A stretch of 12,744 nt of DNA from Microcaldota archaeon (GTDB lineage: Archaea; Micrarchaeota; Micrarchaeia; Anstonellales; Bilamarchaeaceae): the NCBI GenBank assembly GCA_020726005.1, contig DYTL01000016.1:1-12744 (forward strand). Direction: 5' to 3'. The translations under genes and the position numbers were made by a program. Below, in pieces: positions 12,697 through 12,744 of this stretch (its first letter is position 1; each line of letters opens with the position of its first letter). The notes below the pieces were generated by a model, which saw only the letters and a program-made list of their open reading frames with translations, was not told the origin of the DNA and searched no databases.

Positions 12697-12744
12697 CTAA
12701 CTCCACGGTTTAAGTAATAGATTTTCATTCAAACCCATTTTTTC

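Noticed and set aside
12697..12744. Fragment of a minus-strand gene entering from the right edge
   Set aside because: Only 15 codons are visible, with no recognisable motif, so it is not listed as a gene.

Overview
The window looks archaeal. It carries a family B DNA polymerase with a C-terminal PCNA-binding motif, initiation factors aIF1A and aIF2-beta, an archaeal/eukaryal-type prolyl-tRNA synthetase, the archaeal RNA-quality-control protein NFACT/RqcH (C-terminal half only), TATA-like boxes 26-28 nt upstream of several start codons (leaderless mRNAs), and intron-containing tRNA. AT-rich DNA, short intergenic gaps, the N-glycosylation-rich secreted thioredoxin-fold protein and the heavily modified tRNA suggest a small-genome DPANN archaeon (Micrarchaeota/Parvarchaeota-like). 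That placement is an inference; no phylogenetic test was possible.

Layout. 58-387 (-) is an unrecognised small gene, divergent from 508-1491 (+), an NFACT/RqcH-like protein that lacks its N-terminal half. It converges with DNA polymerase B (1518-3917, -). Next, on the minus strand, comes a protein made of three exact-period 57-residue helix-turn-helix-like repeats (4082-4813), with a MITE-like repeat in its upstream region (4891-4993). A long minus-strand run then reads from 9968 down to 5010: a 536-aa unknown protein with a duplicated module, a TatD-family hydrolase, a NYN/PIN-like nuclease, a secreted thioredoxin-fold protein, a tRNA-Leu, aIF2-beta and aIF1A. On the plus strand follow a 33-aa small gene, a four-helix DUF350 membrane protein, ProRS and tRNA-Gln(UUG). 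The divergent region 9969-10270 holds a second cluster of the MITE-like repeat and a tandem 17-bp promoter duplication.

The most striking element is the tRNA-Leu at 5869-6132 (-). Its parts are interrupted twice. A 44-nt insert sits at the 3' side of the D loop and a 133-nt insert sits in the T loop (59/60). Removing both gives an 87-nt class II tRNA-Leu(UAG) with a perfect 7-bp acceptor stem, perfect 5-bp T stem, intact tertiary-interaction bases and discriminator A73, but C instead of U at position 33. The T-loop intron ends can form a near-canonical bulge-helix-bulge. The first insert itself contains a hairpin that mimics a Leu(CAA) anticodon arm, and the second hosts a 34-codon ORF that runs through the tRNA 3' exon.

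Functionally the window is mostly information processing: replication (PolB), initiation (aIF1A, aIF2-beta), charging (ProRS), tRNAs, ribosome rescue (NFACT) and nucleases (TatD, NYN). It uses a mixture of leaderless starts and starts with a GGTGAT-type Shine-Dalgarno sequence spaced 3-4 nt from the start codon, which I used to choose several starts.
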